Notes: generated from the sequence alone by a model not told the origin. Positions 12,078 to 23,143 are shown, counted from the stretch's first letter. The stretch is DNA of 64,000 nucleotides from Cristatella mucedo (GCA_009760855.2 WPIO01000103.1:775001-839000); one strand, 5' to 3'. A program made the numbers and translations.

Positions 12078-12257
12078 CCCTCCCTCTTTCGCAATCTCAC
12101 TGGGGCACTGGCAAAAATTCTTCAATCCTTCTCCCTCCCCTTCTCTTCGTCTCTCTCTCCCTTTCGCTCTCTCTTTTTCTTCTCTGCTCTCACACGATCT
12201 TACCGCGGCGGCCCGAAGGACTGTGCAGACGATCAAGCAGACGCCAAGCAGCTGCAT
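9899..12257 (-). CDS. AA15 lytic polysaccharide monooxygenase, gene A (complete, 6 exons)
   Basis: Secreted copper-dependent monooxygenase of family AA15, expected to cleave chitin (some members cleave cellulose) oxidatively outside the cell. Exons on the minus strand are 12257-12204, 11621-11514, 11354-11184, 11038-10911, 10764-10676 and 10308-9899. Every intron is GT...AG and the frame closes at 319 residues. Residues 1-18 are a hydrophobic signal peptide, with cleavage expected after Gly19, leaving mature His1 (HAWLEQPPGRSSAWR). Exon 3 has GKCGLCGDRYGGP and GPDNVY and ends TAPHR, placing the second copper histidine at mature position 91. GNRWGC and QEEFYGCADVRIV near residues 184-212 give the axial Tyr. 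A Ala/Pro/Thr linker leads to a six-cysteine module (Cys 285, 299, 303, 310, 315, 317). This copy differs clearly from B and D and is much richer in GC. Confidence 0.92.
10411..10476. repeat. (CTG)22 / (CAG)22 trinucleotide repeat
   Basis: 22 uninterrupted CTG units on the plus strand, preceded by CTGTTG. On the coding (minus) strand of LPMO gene A it reads CAG. It sits in the intron between exons 5 and 6 (10675-10309), so it does not encode polyglutamine in the spliced model. Poly-Leu, poly-Cys, poly-Ala and poly-Gln frames here are artefacts. Confidence 0.95.
11865..12175. repeat. (TC)n microsatellite in intron 1 of LPMO gene A
   Basis: A TC-rich region with a pure core at about 12000-12075. 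It lies wholly within intron 1 (12203-11622), where the coding strand reads GA. Confidence 0.9.
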
Positions 12258-12299
12258 GATTGCCTACGATTCTCTGTGCACGCTTTGAGTTCTTGCGGC

Positions 12300-12306
12300 T
12301 TTTATA
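12300..12306 (-). promoter_or_regulatory. TATA box of LPMO gene A
   Basis: The minus strand reads TATAAAA about 43 bp upstream of the gene A ATG at 12257. That spacing would put transcription start near 12275 and leave a very short 5' UTR. The start codon choice is supported by the signal peptide and the adjacent GTAAGA donor. Confidence 0.6.
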
Positions 12307-13595
12307 GATGCTTGTGAGCGACCGGTGACTCATTTGCTGAAACTCTTGCACATGCGATACGGGTACTCGCGTCTCTATCGCGAGTCACCCCATGCCCTAA
12401 TCGTAACGCGCATCGCTTCGAGTAAACAAACTGAACAGCGGCGGAAATACGGATCGCAGCGAACGACAGCAGCGTACGCAGAGCGACTCGAAACTCCCGG
12501 TAGAGCTCTGACGTTGCCCTACTCGGATCGCTGGTTGTCGGGCGGATAGAATGCCCGCCTTCCGGTAGTCCATGCGGCGGCGAGGTGCGGCTCGCATTTT
12601 TTCTTCATTTCACCTGTTATGACCATCTGCCTTGTTTACTTTTAGCTTTTTCCCACCCGTACTGACGATCGATTCGCGGCGAGTCGGGCGCTCGGGGTGC
12701 GCGGCGGCAGCGGCCGAGGCCGGCGACAGGCGTCAGCCGCGGTAGCTGCGAACGACGCCTCAGCGGTAGTACGCCCGCGAGCGACGGCGGCGCCACCTCA
12801 GCCATTGTCGCGCCAGCGCCATCGGGCCAACGCTCGGCGCACCGATTGGCAGCCGCGATTGGCGCGCTGTCGCGCTCGCGGACGTCTAGCGGCGGAAACG
12901 CTGCGAGCTCGCCGGAGAGCGGCAAGTGGAGAGCGTCGCGCACAAGCAGCGCGCTTCGGCTTCCGAGGCTCGCCTTCTCAGTCGCGAGCGACTGGCTGCC
13001 ATTGCGGCGACTCGCTTTTTGACACTGCGTCGAGCTGCGCTGCTGCGCATCGCGCTTGCTCGGCGGCACTTTCGAAGATGCGCGTAGGCGCTTCGAGGGG
13101 GGCGATAAATCTTGAACTGGCACTTGCGGAGCGACAGCTTTACATTGCTGTTAAGTCGTCGACCTTATCCGAAGCAGCCGTAAGATTGAGTGCGCGGCTT
13201 CATCAAGCTAGGAGCCGCGCGAGATCGCCAACTTTCGGCGGGTTCGAAGCCAGATCGCAGGATTGGCAGAGCGCGCCCATCCCTACTCGCTGGCCTCGCT
13301 CTGGCCTCGTTTCGCTCAAGTCTTAGACTCCTGGCTGCGGCGGCGCGGCGGCGGCCAGCAAGCACCCGGCCACGAGTGGCGGGCAGCTGTGGAGGCAGGC
13401 AGCAATCGAGGAAGAAGCCGGAGCCGCAAAGGGCAAAGGGCACTCGCGACGGCCAAAGTGCGCTTGCAAAAAAAAACCGCATCGGCTCGGCTGCGCTAAG
13501 CCTGGTAATCAGAGCTTCGCGTTCAGCCCGCGGAGGCGGCGCCGGAAGCCGCTCTCGCCAAATGAGAGCGAGGCGCTGAGGCCGACCGCTGCATT
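12307..13595. other. GC/CpG-rich block upstream of LPMO gene A
   Basis: High-GC, CpG-dense sequence with many overlapping long frames on both strands, none with a recognisable domain. The left part contains the gene A promoter. Frames such as those at 12617-13123 (minus) and 12697-13326 (plus) overlap each other and look like the usual lack of stops in GC-rich DNA. Confidence 0.5.
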
Positions 13596-13596
13596 G

Positions 13597-13756
13597 TACC
13601 GCCTGGTTTGGCCCAGTGGTTCAGGTGCTCGTGCCGACCAAGGTCAGGCCGAGGTCGTGGGCTCGAGCCCAGTGGCATGTGTGAAGCGCCTGAATAGACA
13701 TAGAGTGCTCGTAGGGCGCTGTACAAATGATTTGTAATCAAGTATTTATTTACCAC
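13597..13756 (+). mobile_element. SINE family S2 (tRNA-derived)
   Basis: Head TGGCCCAGTGGTTCAGG (A-box-like), then GTGGGCTCGAGCCCAGTGG (B-box-like), then a tail with GTGAAGCGCCTGAATAGA and TAGGGCGCTGTACAAATGAT, ending in TATTTATTTA. The tail resembles the 3' end of LINE family F1. Related copies lie at 15520-15605 and 31150-31290 (both minus) and 44630-44770 (plus). Confidence 0.75.
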
Positions 13757-13759
13757 GGA

Positions 13760-15515
13760 TGGCTAAACCTGCATGGCCAAGTGGAATCTGCAGAAAGAGA
13801 GCCTGTCCGACTCTGGAAGGTATCGGACAGCAATCAAACTTCTGCGAACCCGCATTTCAGTCGGACATGCGAGAACATCAGGGGCACTTATGGAATGTAC
13901 TATAAATCAGCGACTAGTATCGTATCGATCACTGATCAAGTGCAGCCGAGCGACGTAAGGTTACGTACGCTTCCGCTCGCGCTTTCTCGCGAGTTCGCAG
14001 AGCGCTCGCTCTGGGCTCTCAACTCTGCAGACCGCGACCTCTGAGCTCTTCCGTAGCGATGAGCTCGTGCGAGCGATTCATTTTAAAGTCCGATATGAAG
14101 CAACAGAAAAATGGCCGTGTACGGATTTCAAGACACGCGATATAGAATAACAATACCAATAATTAAGATAAGCGCTTGTATAGCGCCCTACGAGAGCGAT
14201 ATTGGTGTACCCGGGGAGCTGTGGAGATCGCTGAAGGCCACGACGTTGCTCCATCGTTAGTCTATCATATTGTCGTCGGCATTAAATGAAACACACGCTT
14301 TGCATCCAATAAACAACATGATATATCAGTCTCGTATTTTCATCACCTAGGTACGTCGTCTTCTGTTTCCGTGCGTGTCGCCGCGTAGCGTGGCCTTCTG
14401 CGCGCGTGCGCGCGCCGTCGCTGAGAGGCAGCATCTTAGCTCGCGAGCTTGCAGCATTTACTGCCGAGCGCCGCGCCCAGGGATCGGAGTACGATCGCTC
14501 GCTAGATTCTGCGAACTCGTGCGGAGCCTCGGTCAGCGCGGCGCTGCCGACGCGCCAACGCGCTAGCGCACGACGCGGTTGCGATGCGCCGCCATCAACG
14601 TCAACGGGCCACGAGAAACGGTCTCGCTGCGCCAGCAGCGGCGGCGGCAGCTGCTTCAGCGAAGGCTGGAAACTGTCGGCCGCAGGCGGCGCTCGAGCCG
14701 CGCTCGCCACCGCCGAGCATCACTTCGCGAGCGCTCGGGTGCCTGCGGCCCGGCGGCGGCGGCGGCGCTGGCTACCGGCAGCGGCGCCGCCGAGGCTCAT
14801 GACGGACCGGCTGCAGAGAAGGGAACACGGATCCGTTCGCTGCCGCCGCCGCAGCTGACGCGGGTGCTGCGGTCGTCGAGTCATCGCCGTAGCGGTAAAC
14901 ACGAACAGGTCAGAGCAGACACGTCGCGCTCGGACAGCGCGGCGTCGACGAGATTACGGATCGGACTCGAAAGGAGCGCGGCCAGCCGGCGCTCTAACGG
15001 CCGGATTGTTTGCGAGCGATTAGAGCTGGAGAGCGCGTCGCCCTCGCCGCCCTCCCTCCATTATCGGCCGAAGGTCGCAGATAATGGGACCAAGCTGCGG
15101 CTACGCTATCTACTGGACTTGCCCAACGCCTGACCCCCGCGCGCGCGACGCCGAGCACTTGACGCTCGTCGCCGAGTGCGCGCGTCACCGACGACCCGAA
15201 ATGATTTACGGGATCGTAAACCTTTGTCACTTCCGTCGCGGAGTGCCCGGCGCTCTGACGCTAGCCAACCCGAGGCTTTTCCGTCCTCCCGCCGTCGGTT
15301 CTCCGCGGCCGTCGCCACGGCGCCAACGTCGCCGCTCCGCTCCCGTGCCCTGGCTCTGCGCGCGCGAGAATCTCAGAACGGCAGCCACTCGCACGCAGAG
15401 CCACGACTCGGATCAGCCGACCGGCGCTGCCTTCGAGCTTTCGCACGCGGCGCCGCAGCGCGGCGGCGAGCGGCAGGCGGTATATACGGAGGGCGGGAGC
15501 CGCAGAGCGGCAGGG
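13760..15515. other. unannotated stretch, GC-rich from 14350
   Basis: No gene recognised. Part of an S2-like tail (GCGCTTGTATAGCGCCC) occurs near 14172-14190. From 14350 to 15510 the sequence is CpG-dense with overlapping open frames on both strands and no conserved motif. A CpG-island promoter is possible but unproven. Confidence 0.4.
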
Positions 15516-15519
15516 GAGC

Positions 15520-15605
15520 TTGAATTCCATCATCCAGGCGCTTCACATCAGCCGCGGGGTTCGAGCCCACGACCTTGGTAGTTAAATGTGAGCACCTTAT
15601 ACCTA
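15520..15605 (-). mobile_element. SINE S2 fragment
   Basis: The minus strand contains GTCGTGGGCTCGAACCCCG followed by GTGAAGCGCCTGGATGATGG, matching the B-box region and start of the tail of the S2 copy at 13597. Confidence 0.55.
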
Positions 15606-15935
15606 ATTGACAAAATATCCACGTCGGCTGCCAAAGAATCTTTAGTTCGCGGTACTTTTATAGAACTCCACCAGCTCGAGTGCGAATTAGACTGCCGGCG
15701 GCAGAGCACCCGTCGAGCTCGAAGCCACGAACGGCCGGCGGGGCGCTATTGGTCAACGTGGCTGCAGGCCTCGGCTTCTGAAGTCCAGCTTTCGGAAGGC
15801 TCTCTAACGACTGGTCGGCTAGCTGCAGACCGCGCGGCGAAATGTGGACAGCCCGATCGGTCTGACGGTTGGAATGAGAGGGTCGCGTGGCCGTTACGGG
15901 GCGCGGGCTGGCGCCAGGAGGCTACAGCAATGCAG

Positions 15936-16108
15936 CCGTGACGGCACACTAGGTAAGGTGGTTGCTTTCGCGACCTCGGTCCCGAGGTCGCGGGTTCGAT
16001 TCCTGCGTTGGGCGATTCTTTATCGCCACTGCAAGCGGTGGTGATAGCCATAAAGGCTCTCATCTGTCGCTATACAAAAAGAGGCTGTTTAATCAGCTAG
16101 GATTTATT
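15936..16108 (+). mobile_element. SINE family S1 (tRNA-derived), best copy
   Basis: GGCACACTAGGTAAGGTGG, CGGGTTCGATTCCTG (a good B box), the GCCACTGCAAGCGGTGGTG hairpin, CTATACAAAAAGAGGCTG and an ATTTATTTATT end. This is the least degraded S1 in the window. Confidence 0.85.
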
Positions 16109-16109
16109 T

Positions 16110-17700
16110 ATTTATTATAGCCGAGCTGTGGGCAGCTCAGCAGCCGAGCCGACAGACAGTGCGCTGTCTGTCCACCGTCCACATGCGCCCGTGCGCGAGC
16201 CCTCTGTGCATACGTGCGCCCTCCTCGTCCGGCCCCTGCAGGACTGCCGTAGCTCACCTGTACTCACAGTACCCGCGGGCCATCTGCTCAACGCGGCGCC
16301 AGAGCCTTGGCTTTGTGGATCTCTATGGGACACGCATTACCAGTCCGCGCGCGTCACCTCCGGCTGACCCGCGATTCGCTGAGTCGCTCGGTCCTACAGC
16401 CCAGCGTGCAGCTAACGAGCTCCACGTGCTATGTCTGTGATTCAGCGAGCGAAGGAGTGGGCGTTAGCGAGTGCAACTCGATCGCGGTGCTCTGTGCCGC
16501 ATTACTGCATTAGGAATGGGCTGCGGGTAACAGCGTCTGCGGTCGGAGAACGAAGTATGCGCAGACGTGGGAAGAAGCTCGGATCGTAACGGAAGTATGC
16601 TGCTGGTCTTCGAAGCAGCCTCGTTCTCTCCATTCGACACTCGTGTCCGGCAGACGGCGAGGTGGGAGGCGGGAAGTCTCGCGCAGACGGTCAAAGCTCG
16701 GATTAGGATGGACCGACTCGTTTCCGGCGAGGAGACGCTAAAATAAGAAAAATGAGAGGACCATACTAGCGACGTGAGCTTTCGTCATTTAGGTCGCAGA
16801 AATAGTAGCTCCCTTTCTAACACGGATAAGGTCCAATGTCTGCATTGCTCTGCAGGTGCCCGTAAGCGGTCCTCTCATTCAGGAGCTGGCATTGCGTTTA
16901 AATGAGGAGCTGAAATTGCACACCCTTTCTACTTCAAATGGCTAGCAGGATAGTTTTGTTTTAGGACATGACAGTTTTCTATCGAGTATTAGCGGCGACA
17001 GGTGCGACGCTACTAGCATCGCGTTACAAAAGTGAGGGTGGGGCGGCCTAAACGTCGGCTCTGCCTCATGCGAGGGTTCCTAACCAAGAGACGTATTCAA
17101 TAGGTATGCAAGCGGTCTCCTATTAAAGGCAACCAAGCTCGTGGTTCGCATACGACGTACGTATGGGGCAGCTCGCATTGCCACGGGGTGAAAAGCAATC
17201 GCAGGCGAAGAGAATAAAAGTGGCACTCGCTGTGCCCTTTGCCTTGTGGTGAGTAGAGAGTAGCGCTCGGAAAATCGATCAAGTCCATCAGTTGCTTCAA
17301 AAATACTGACCCGACATCGCTGCCTCTACTAATGTAAGCCTAGCGTCTAAGCGAGAACGATTGACTGCGAAGCTGTTCGACTAACGGTTGCAGCCATCAG
17401 TCGACGAAAACATGTGCCATGGCAGGCGTGAGCGTTTGCTTAGCGAAACTTTCCCGAGGCAACCGCGACTGGTGATATCGCGAGTGAAGCTAGTGTACTG
17501 ACTTGCAATTGCCCCCCCCTCGTTCTTTGCGCCAGCATAGGGATTAAGACATAACTCAAGCAGTTAAATTAGTTAGCGTATACGAATATCGTCGTTGCAG
17601 TCTTGGAAAAAGTTGTTTCTGTGTCGTAGCAGAGCGTTCGAGCCCGAGGCCCAGTGTCAGTGCCCTGCCAATCCATCTGCTAACTCGGAAAAGAAGGCAA
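16110..17700. other. unannotated stretch
   Basis: No gene recognised. An imperfect inverted repeat occurs at about 16122-16143 (CCGAGCTGTGGGCAGCTCAG) and a second short one (GACAGACAGTGCGCTGTCTGTC) at 16151-16172. Short frames have no motifs. Confidence 0.4.
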
Positions 17701-17719
17701 AGTAAGAAAAAGGCGATAT

Positions 17720-17852
17720 CCGCGACTATTTCTTTAGCGGATATTTTTATGTTTCCGCGACTGTATTGCATATTTTTTCGCGGACTATATTATATATTTT
17801 TTGTATTTCCGCGACTATTTCTTTAGCGGATATATTTTCTTTAGCGGATATT
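17720..17852 (+). repeat. cluster of 25-bp direct repeats with GCGGAT motifs
   Basis: The 25-mer beginning CCGCGACTATTTCTTTAGCG and ending GATAT occurs exactly at 17720-17744 and 17809-17833. A truncated copy (TTTCTTTAGCGGATAT) lies at 17836-17851. Related CCGCGACT and CGCGGACTAT words lie between and after. Function unknown. Confidence 0.75.
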
Positions 17853-17859
17853 TAGAAAA

Positions 17860-18300
17860 AGCGGACGATATCTATCATCCGCGACCGCTTCTTCGATGCT
17901 GGATATTCAATAGCTTCGTGCCGGCAGTGACATACCAAAGAGTCAGAAACAGCTACGTCTGGCTGCATTGGGAATTTCTGAGCCTGCGAGACGTTCGTGG
18001 CTAGGGCCGTTTGGTGAGCAGTCCTCCGATATGTCAGAATGAGAAGGCGGAATTGAAACGCGTGAGACTTGAAGTGAGTTCATCAGACTAGCCGAAAAGT
18101 TAGTTGATAACGTGGAAAATCACAGTTCAAATGCGACTGATGGACAAGATGGGCGAGATTCATACGACCCATCATCCAACCCACATTAGCGAAAGCTGGA
18201 GGGTGCCTGTAATAGCTTCAGGTACTCGAATTACGCTCTCGCAAAGTCCTCAAATCCCACAGCCAACCTCGCTCTGGTCCGAGCTCAGCCGTGGAATACC
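17860..18300. other. unannotated stretch
   Basis: No gene or repeat family recognised. Short frames only. Confidence 0.4.
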
Positions 18301-19392
18301 ATGAGCCTCCGCTTGGCTAGCGAGTGTGCATGTCGACTAAGTCTACGTCACCTCGAACAGGCGACAAGGTTTCCTTCACCAGCATCAGGCGCTTACAGCT
18401 GGTGCAAAACTCTGCAGCAAGGCTTGTTTTGTCGTGAGGGTTGCAGTTGCCACATCATACCACTTCTTGCTGACCACTTCTGGCTCCCAGTCAAGCGACA
18501 CATCGACATTAAAGTTGTTGTCACTCACTTTTAGCTCCCTTCATTTTTGGCTCCAACCTACCTAACAGATCTACTCCCCCAGCAGGCTAAACAACGTACC
18601 ACTTGCTATTTGGAATCGAATTGTTTACATGTACCTCGTACAAACCTCAAATCTTCTAGAGACCGTGTCTTTAGTTCATAAGCTTCCAAATCTGGAAGTC
18701 ACTCCCGACTTTCTTCACGACATCTCCTAACTTGACTGCATTTAAAAAGAAACCAAAAACGCACCTATTTATCACAGCATATAGTGGGTCCCTGTGATTC
18801 GACCTGCATATGTTTATGCGTGCTAACACTGGTCATGCTGCCACCAACCATACTTCTAATGTAATTTAGCATATCTCCATCTGTAAATCCACAAAGCCAC
18901 AGAGACTATGTGGGTGTTACACAGGAGAGTTTAGTATAGTGCATTCACAGTCTAAGCAGCCTTCGGTACGCATTCTCCAGCCAACAGACTTCGCCTTACG
19001 CAACAAAGAGAAAGTATGAAGCAAAGCAGGATCAGGAGAGCAGTCGAGGTAGTGAGTAGCATGGAAGTAGCAGCTCAGGACCGCTGGAAAAGGTTGAGCC
19101 ATAGTCGGCAGCAGGAGACTAGTTGTCATTGAGTAAGAATCATGGACGCGAGTTCCACAATCAAGGACATGCAGAGCTAAAGCTTCTGTCGCCAACGGTC
19201 TTTACGCCGAGGAATGGAACATACTTGCATGCTGACCCCGTGCATGTCACCCCTAACCATGTTATTCTTGTTGTTTATCGAGCATGCTACCACTAACCAT
19301 TCGATCCTGCTTCTTTTGCAGCAAATTTAAGCGTCTAGAATCATATTGAGTTATCTGAGGGCACTTTATCAAATTTATTATTATTATTGCAG
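18300..19392 (+). mobile_element. F1 LINE 3' fragment, interrupted by F2
   Basis: A degraded C-terminal coding region (18300-18780) resembling 33900-34300 is followed by the F1 3' UTR. That is interrupted at 18856-19213 and resumes as TTGCATGCTGACCCCGTGC, ending GGGCACTTTATCAAATTTATT and an ATT tail. Confidence 0.8.
18856..19213 (-). mobile_element. F2 LINE 3' fragment nested in F1
   Basis: The minus-strand 3' part of LINE family F2. It shares the AACAGACTTCG, CTACCTCGACTGC-type and AGCCATAGTCGGCAGCAGGA words with 45585-45860. A 7-base CATACTT occurs at 18849-18855 and again at 19220-19226, a possible target-site duplication. Confidence 0.75.
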
Positions 19393-21185
19393 CAGTACGA
19401 CTGTTCCGATCCTTTTAATGGCAGATAGGCCGATCTGTTGTCGTATCATTGTCTTCTTGGCATATCAGTAAACCTAAATTCGATATGCTTTCTTTTTTGT
19501 TCATTTCAAGTCTGGTCTCATCCCATGCACGTGCTGCAATTTCAGATGCACGTGGACTCTTGATATATCACGTGAACTCACTCGCGGATCGGCACCTGCA
19601 TAAGCTTGTATGTGTCCATATGTACATACAGTCCATGGGCACGTATGCCTACTGTCCATGTGGGCCACTTTTGCCAGTCCACTGGGCGGTGCATACAGGT
19701 AGGCTTTAGGGTATATTACTTCATCGCTCGAGGCGGGGCGTTTATCTCTCTCTCTCTCTCGCACTCGTGAATCGTCTCGCTCGCTGGAGCACTCGCTCAG
19801 TGCGACTGATGCGGCCATAGTGCACGGCTTTGCCAGGCTGCCCACGAGCTTTGCCCGGCCGCCGCCGCAGCCGCCGCCGAGCACCTCACCTCGAGGACTC
19901 CGCGGCAAAGCGCCGGTCTAGGGCAAAGCACTCGTTCGTCCGATAGAGGCTCCAGCGGGACTTCGTCACCCCGGGCGATCCCGGTGCATCTGCATTATAG
20001 CAGGTCACCGCGTGACCTCGCGTGACGCGGTAGGCAGCGCAGCGGCGCTGGCAGATCGGCGGCGAATCGAATGCTCGATCGATCCTGTGCATGCCTAAGC
20101 ATGCCTAAGCATGCCTAAGCAGGGTGACTCTCAGATCTCGCGCTCACTTCGGCTTCGGCGGCGGCCTCGACACGCTTCCCTAAGGGTCAAGCAGATAGCC
20201 GAGCAATCGTGAACTGCATTCCGTGATCATATCGATAAAGCGCGTTCATAATCGTGCGATTTGCCGGGGGCCAACGAATGGTCTTGCCCCTTAAAGTTTT
20301 GACGCCACACTAGAATTTGCCAAGGGGCGATGCGCTTGGACATGACGACGCTTCGTGGGTTAGAGACTTGCTGCAGACAACCGTGTATTACCCTACGTAG
20401 GCGGGGCACGACTCTTCCACAACTATATAGTGTGGTGTTGATTAATCCGACCTGTACTGTACTTTAGCCGTTGGCCAATTGCAGCTAACACCATTGCAGC
20501 TTACACCAATGTCACCAATATACCAGCCTGCCATTAGACGCTTTCAATATATTTCATATATATGTAAAAACCAGCTAGAGATAGCCACAAGGACTGGGAT
20601 TTCTAATCTGCATTAAACCCGCCCAGAGTTGCACTTATATTGGCCTTGGTTCATCCGCAGCGATTGCAAACCCTAAACGTATGCAAAGCACCCAGCGCGC
20701 CTCCCCGACAAGACCCTTGGCTGGCTTTGCAGCCTGAACTGGTCTACCTTTAGCTACTGCGGTCTGCCAGAGGGATAGTCAGTGAAACCTCCCGGTTCTC
20801 CGCGATCGGCTTGAGGAGATTTCAGTTTAAATTTGTGGACCTGCTAGACCAATAACACCCCATAGACCAGCCACAGTACGACTTTTATGACCCCACCTGC
20901 TAAATTCAGAGTCATTTGATGGCGCCGTTCATCCGACACTCGTAGTTCAGAAGAACGCTCGCGAACATTCAAGAGGCAACCTCTTAAATGACTCAGTGCT
21001 GTAAATCAGCGACAGTGATTTACAGCCCCAATTGGTTTTCGCTGAATCACCAAATGGGTGATACCGCACTCACTTCGTCGACGTATTGGAGCTTTGGGGC
21101 TTTTGCTAATAGTGGAAGATCCTTCGAATTTATTGCCGACATTCTTACTAGGGTGGCTACAGGTGGCTTTCTCATATATAATGAC
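19393..21185. other. unannotated stretch with a small GC-rich island
   Basis: 19740-20100 is GC-rich and carries a short (TC)n at 19741-19761 and a CCGCCGCAGCCGCCGCCG run. A minus-strand frame (19908-19501) ends its GC-rich part at a possible GTGAGG donor, but no domain is visible. The 10-mer ATGCCTAAGC occurs three times in tandem at 20091-20120. 20130-21185 shows nothing recognisable. Confidence 0.4.
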
Positions 21186-21189
21186 AGAA

Positions 21190-21415
21190 AAAGCAACTTA
21201 ATAATAATAATAGTAATAGTAATGCATTTGATATAGCGCCCTCAGAGAACTCGATCTCTTTCTAGGCGTTTTCCATTTGCTGCAAAGGGAAACGCGATCG
21301 CACGGTTAGTGGTAGCATGCTCGATAAGCAACAAGAATAACTCGGTGATGGGTGACGTGCACAGGGTCAACATGCAAATATGCTTAGTGGCAGCATGCAG
21401 TGTCAGCAGTTACTA
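21190..21415 (-). mobile_element. F1 LINE 3' end
   Basis: Minus-strand 3' tail: an AATAATAATAG run, then GCGCCCTCAGAGAACTCGAT, then the complement of the F1 3' UTR words up to CAGCATGCAGTGTCAGCA. Confidence 0.85.
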
Positions 21416-22020
21416 AACTATATGAAAACCCTATCTGACTCAGAAATCAAAAACCTAACCTTCAAAATTGGCTCGCGAGCATATCTTCTGTAGCATTTGC
21501 TCGAAATCTGGATGTCGTGTTCCAAAGTGACCGTCCACTAGACGACCACATCAGCGCTACAGTCAGGTCTGCCTACTCTAAGCTATGTAACATTGCAAAA
21601 TTCTGGCATGCTTAAATAGGTATACCTTATCTAAGAGGCCCAGACATGTGTGATATCCTGTCTTGATCTCGATCACACACTGCTTGAGAGTATTCCAGCT
21701 TGTGTGACAAGGCACTTGAAGTGGGTGCAGTACCCTGCAGCTGGGCTGGTCTGTCGTTTAGGTCGCAGTTCTCACTCTAGACCACTTCTCGTCGACCTAC
21801 ACTGCCTCCCACCGAGCAGAATTTTTTACATTTGAGTTTTGTCTGTCACTTTTCGGTCCCTTCATGCTCATGCTCCTCCCTGCATACGGGAATTATTTCG
21901 CAATTAAGCTTCGCTTCTTACCACCAGCTCATCTGTCTTGATTCGAATCACTGCACGTCAAGCCAACCCCATATTTTTTGTATAGACCACGCCTTTAGTT
22001 AAACTAGACGACTATAAAAC
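21416..22020 (+). mobile_element. F1 LINE C-terminal coding fragment, degraded
   Basis: Plus-strand sequence aligns by eye with the region downstream of the RT palm in the 33.6-34.1 kb copy (CAAAATTGGCTCGCGAGCAT; GACGACCACATCAGCGCTAC). No continuous frame survives. It lies head to tail against the minus-strand F1 end to its left. Confidence 0.65.
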
Positions 22021-22059
22021 AGAATTGGACTGAAAGGGCACCTCAGAGTACGGCTGGAC

Positions 22060-22662
22060 TAGAAGGCTTTGCTTTTCTAATGGGTGATGCTATTGTGTGA
22101 CAATCGCCGTGATCTCGGAATTCAGGTGCCGTCTTCAGCCGCTGCCCAAGTTTGAAAGCTTCATTAAGAAGACTGCCTCACCAGCTAGCAATCATGTCCG
22201 ATTCCTATGTAAGATTTTGGGTCTGTTTTCCACGGTGGCTTTCAGAACTATTAACTAGCTCCCTATTTCGGTCTCAGCTAGATTACGTTAATTACCTTTT
22301 GGCGGGGCTACCGTAAAAAGCTACTAGGCCACAGAAGCTAGTGATGAATTTGGCAGCAAGGCTAATTTAAAGATCCCGGAGATTTGACTATGTGTCTCCT
22401 TTACTGAAAGAGCCTGGGTGGCTGCTGATTGATCAACGGATACAGAGCAAGGTTTCTTACGCTGACCCACGAGGCCAAGGCCACGGCTCGCCTTCTTCGT
22501 ACCTAGCTGAACTGCTGCACCAGTTTCAGCCGCTTCACGCTCTCTGGTCCTGTGTGGACAGTAAATTAGCTGTTCCATTGCTCCGCTAAAAGAATGTTGG
22601 TGACAGAAGCTTTCGCTTGGCAGGTCCAAGACTGTGGAAGTCCCTTCCACGATTTTTACTCA
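22060..22662 (+). mobile_element. F2 LINE fragment
   Basis: Corresponds to the C-terminal half of the F2 coding region, with translated words such as LKEPGWLLIDQRIQSKV and YLAELLHQFQPLHAL. These match the 45757-46182 (minus) and 57716-58261 (plus) copies. Frames are broken. Confidence 0.75.
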
Positions 22663-22664
22663 AC

Positions 22665-22800
22665 GATATAATAATAATAATAATAATAATTCGCTTGATA
22701 AAGCGCCCTCAGAGAACTCAATCTCTCTCTAGGCGCTTTACATTTGCTGCAAAGTGAAATGCAATTGAATGGTAAGTAAAATCATGCTTGAAAAAATATC
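22665..22800 (-). mobile_element. F1 LINE 3' end scrap
   Basis: An ATAATAATAATAATAATAAT tail followed by AAGCGCCCTCAGAGAACTCA and CGCTTTACATTTGCTGC, the F1 3' terminus on the minus strand. Confidence 0.8.
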
Positions 22801-23140
22801 TACTCTCCTACTGTCGGCTGTCGGCGCATTTCTCCTGAGCTGCTACTTCATTGCTGCTCAGTACTAATGACTTAAAGAATGCAAAGTCATTGCAGGTGAT
22901 ATGCCAACAGTTATTGCAAAGTTTAAATGTCGCTGCCAAGTTTTACCGACGAATTTGTAAAGCAAATAAAACAGAGCCCTGAAGGCTAGTTACTAGGGGG
23001 TTTACGTTGTCTTCCACATTTGAAACTCCGAGCCCTAGAAAGTGGCGTACCTAAATGAAATGGTTTCGCTCCTACCAAAACTAAGCTTGCAAGCATTCAG
23101 CGTGCCAATCGCAAAAGCTTGTTCTGAGGGCTTGAGCAGA
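22800..23140. other. unannotated stretch
   Basis: No gene or repeat recognised between two F1 fragments. Confidence 0.4.
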
Positions 23141-23143
23141 AAA

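Noticed and set aside
12617-15581. Many 100-200-residue frames in the GC-rich block
   Set aside because: They overlap on both strands, show no domains, and are expected where stop codons are rare; only the LPMO exons show conserved motifs and splice sites.
15936-16010. tRNA gene at the S1 and S2 heads
   Set aside because: A- and B-box-like words exist, but the cloverleaf is not complete and the same head repeats with the same non-tRNA tail, so these are SINEs.
20091-20120. Three 10-bp tandem repeats as a CRISPR-like array
   Set aside because: Contiguous units with no spacers, in a eukaryotic genome.
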